64,000 nt of DNA from Paulownia fortunei (taxonomy: Eukaryota; Streptophyta; Magnoliopsida; Lamiales; Paulowniaceae), in NCBI GenBank assembly GCA_019321725.1, contig CM033121.1, positions 868,001 through 932,000 on the forward strand, in the 5' to 3' direction. The position numbers and the translations under genes are program-made. Each line of letters opens with the position of its first letter. The first letter of the stretch is position 1. Shown here piece after piece: positions 62,451 through 64,000 of the stretch. The notes below the pieces were generated by a model. The model saw only the letters and a program-made list of their open reading frames with translations, ran no database searches and was not told the origin of the DNA.

Positions 62451-64000
62451 TGTTAAGAAATGTATGATTCTCAGTTTAGTTTGTTCTGAGGTTAATTTAA
62501 CTTCTGTACCTAGGCACACTTGGTGGATAGATTCGGGTGCTACTACTCACATAAGTGTGTCTATGCAGGGTTGCTTGTGGAGCCGAAAGCCAAATGATGC
62601 TGAAAGATGCATTTATGTAGGCGATGACAAAGCAGCTTCAGTTGAGGCTATAGGGACTTTTAGGTTATTGTTAAACACCGGTTGTTTTTTGGATTTGGAA
62701 GAGACATTTATTGTTCCGTCGTTTAGACGAAATTTGGTTTCTATTTCTACTTTGGACAAATTTGGTTATTCTTGTTCATTTGGAAATAATAAATTTAGTC
62801 TTTTTCAAAATTCAAATCTTGTTGGTACCGGTTCTTTATCTTTGAGTAATAACCTATATTGGTTGGATACAATTGTCTCATATAATAAAACATTGCATAC
62901 TAGTTCATGTGGTACAAAACGTAAATTAACCAATGAGAATTCCGCTATGGTATGTCACAAACGTTTAGGACATATCTCTAAACAGAGAATTGAAAGACTT
63001 GTGTCTGATGGAATTCTTGATCCTCTTGATTTGACAGATTTCAAAGTCTGTGTTCAGTGTATAAAGGGGAAATTGACAAACATTAAGAAATTAGGTGCCA
63101 ACAGAAGTTCAGACGTCTTGAAACTAATTCATACTGATATTTGTGGACCATTCCCTACAGCATCTTGGAATGGCCAACAGTATTTTATTATGTTCATAGA
63201 CGATTATTCACGTTATGGGTACCTATATTTGATTCATGAGAAATCTCAATCTGTGGACGTGTTTAAGGCCTTTAAAGCTAAAGTTGAAAACCAACTTGGC
63301 AAAAGGATTAAAGCCGTTAAATCTAACCGTGGTGGTGAATACTATGGCAGATATGATGGATCAGGAGAACAACATTCAGGACCTTTCGCAAAATTCCTAG
63401 AGGAATGCGGTATCGTCCCTCAGTACACCATGCTAGGCACTCTTAGAATGAATGGTGTTGCTGAGAGACGAAACAGAATACTTAAGGATATGGTGAGAAG
63501 TATGATCAGTCATTCTTTCTTACCAGAATCCATCTGGGGAGAGGCACTAAAGACTGCAGCGTATATACTTAATAGGGTTCCTAGTAAAGCAGTAGCTAAA
63601 ACTCTTTATGAACTATGGACAGGCAAAAAGCCTAGTATTAGGCATTTGCGTGTTTGGGGTTGTCTAGCTGAGGCAAGGCCCTATAGGCCTAATGAAAGGA
63701 AACTGGACGCAAGAATAATAAGCTGCTCCTTTGTTGGGTACTCTGAACGGTGAAGGGGTTACAAGTTTTATGATCCCTCGACTAGATCATTTTTTGAGAT
63801 GGAAAATGCGAGATTCCTTGAGGAAGTTGAGTTTGGGGAGAAAGATAAAGTTCGCGACATTGTCTTTGAAGAGGAATTTATTTCTCTTCCTATAGTTGCT
63901 ATTGATAATGATCAGGCTTCTATTCCTGGGATTATTCAAAATGCAAATCCAGATTATCATGACAATGTTGAGGAACTTTCTGTCCAAAATGAAGAACAAA
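62416..64000 (+). pseudogene. copia pol: protease and integrase, stop codon at 63751
   Basis: Open frame to 63753 with the aspartic protease site ([12 protein letters not shown]), the pre-integrase zinc motif (CHKRLGH ... CVQCIKGK) and the integrase core ([24 protein letters not shown]). A TGA at 63751-63753 interrupts it; the same frame resumes with GYKFYDPSTRSFFE and stays open to the window edge, so the stop is a point mutation. The reverse transcriptase lies beyond the edge. Confidence 0.85.

Larger units (their letters stand above)
60264..64000 (+). mobile_element. Ty1/copia LTR retrotransposon, degenerate, cut by window edge
   Basis: Left LTR 60264-60601 (tgttgg ... gtca), with an internal TATA (tatataaag, 60456-60464). 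A primer-binding-like site follows (tggattcag, a worn form of the usual tRNA-Met complement). About 1 kb of leader precedes gag. The order gag, zinc knuckle, protease, integrase is that of copia. Gag and pol are broken by at least two frame changes and one stop codon, so the copy is inactive. Reverse transcriptase, RNase H and the right LTR are outside the window. The bases before the LTR (gtcag) would be the target duplication, which cannot be checked here. Confidence 0.9.

Noticed and set aside
1..64000. tRNA, rRNA or conserved microRNA genes
   Set aside because: I scanned by eye for tRNA box motifs and common plant miRNA sequences and saw none; a tRNAscan or miRNA search would settle it.

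Overview
The window is nuclear DNA from a flowering plant, almost certainly a eudicot. The genes carry many short exons with GT-AG introns, the spacers are very AT-rich, and the set includes a type-B response regulator, an AtC3H14/15-type CCCH zinc-finger protein and plant-type lipid phosphate phosphatases. A Ty1/copia element and several MITEs sit between them. I did not find an undescribed biological system. What stands out is gene-scale history: a relic exon beside conserved neighbours, three single-base frame breaks, and some unusual foldback repeats.

Layout. 1-6.6 kb: no convincing gene; microsatellites, a Stowaway-like MITE and short tandem duplications. 6.6-8.6 kb (-): tandem CCCH zinc-finger (TTP-type) gene, with a 5'UTR intron and a tiny uORF. 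8.6-13 kb: spacer with a hAT-like terminus. 13.0-15.6 kb (+): diverged type-B response regulator with a broken 3' end. 16.4-16.7 kb (-): relic exon of a BAT1-like amino-acid permease. 17.7-22.1 kb (-): LPP2/3-type lipid phosphate phosphatase with a one-base frame break. 24.4-27.6 kb (-): intact LPP1-type lipid phosphate phosphatase. 30.2-38.0 kb (+): 16-exon PIG-W/GWT1 acyltransferase of GPI-anchor synthesis. 40.4-42.6 kb (+): PB1-domain protein with a one-base frame break. 42.7-53.2 kb: spacer with hAT-type MITEs and a 1.36-kb long inverted repeat. 53.2-55.2 kb (+): HAD-family pyrimidine-5'-nucleotidase-like gene. 56.0-58.4 kb (-): small coiled-coil protein of unknown function, convergent with the HAD gene. 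60.26 kb to the right edge (+): degenerate Ty1/copia element that runs out of the window.

Functionally the genes are a mixed housekeeping and regulatory set, not an operon-like system: mRNA regulation (CCCH), two-component signalling (RR), ER phosphatidate dephosphorylation (two LPPs), ER GPI-anchor inositol acylation (PIG-W), a PB1 scaffold and a nucleotidase. The order BAT1 relic, LPP, LPP, PB1 protein matches the Arabidopsis order At2g01170 (BAT1), At2g01180 (LPP1), At2g01190 (PB1 protein) as I remember it, so this part looks like an old conserved block with PIG-W and a second LPP inside it.

Exon boundaries were set by hand from splice signals and reading-frame continuity. No alignment or database search was run.
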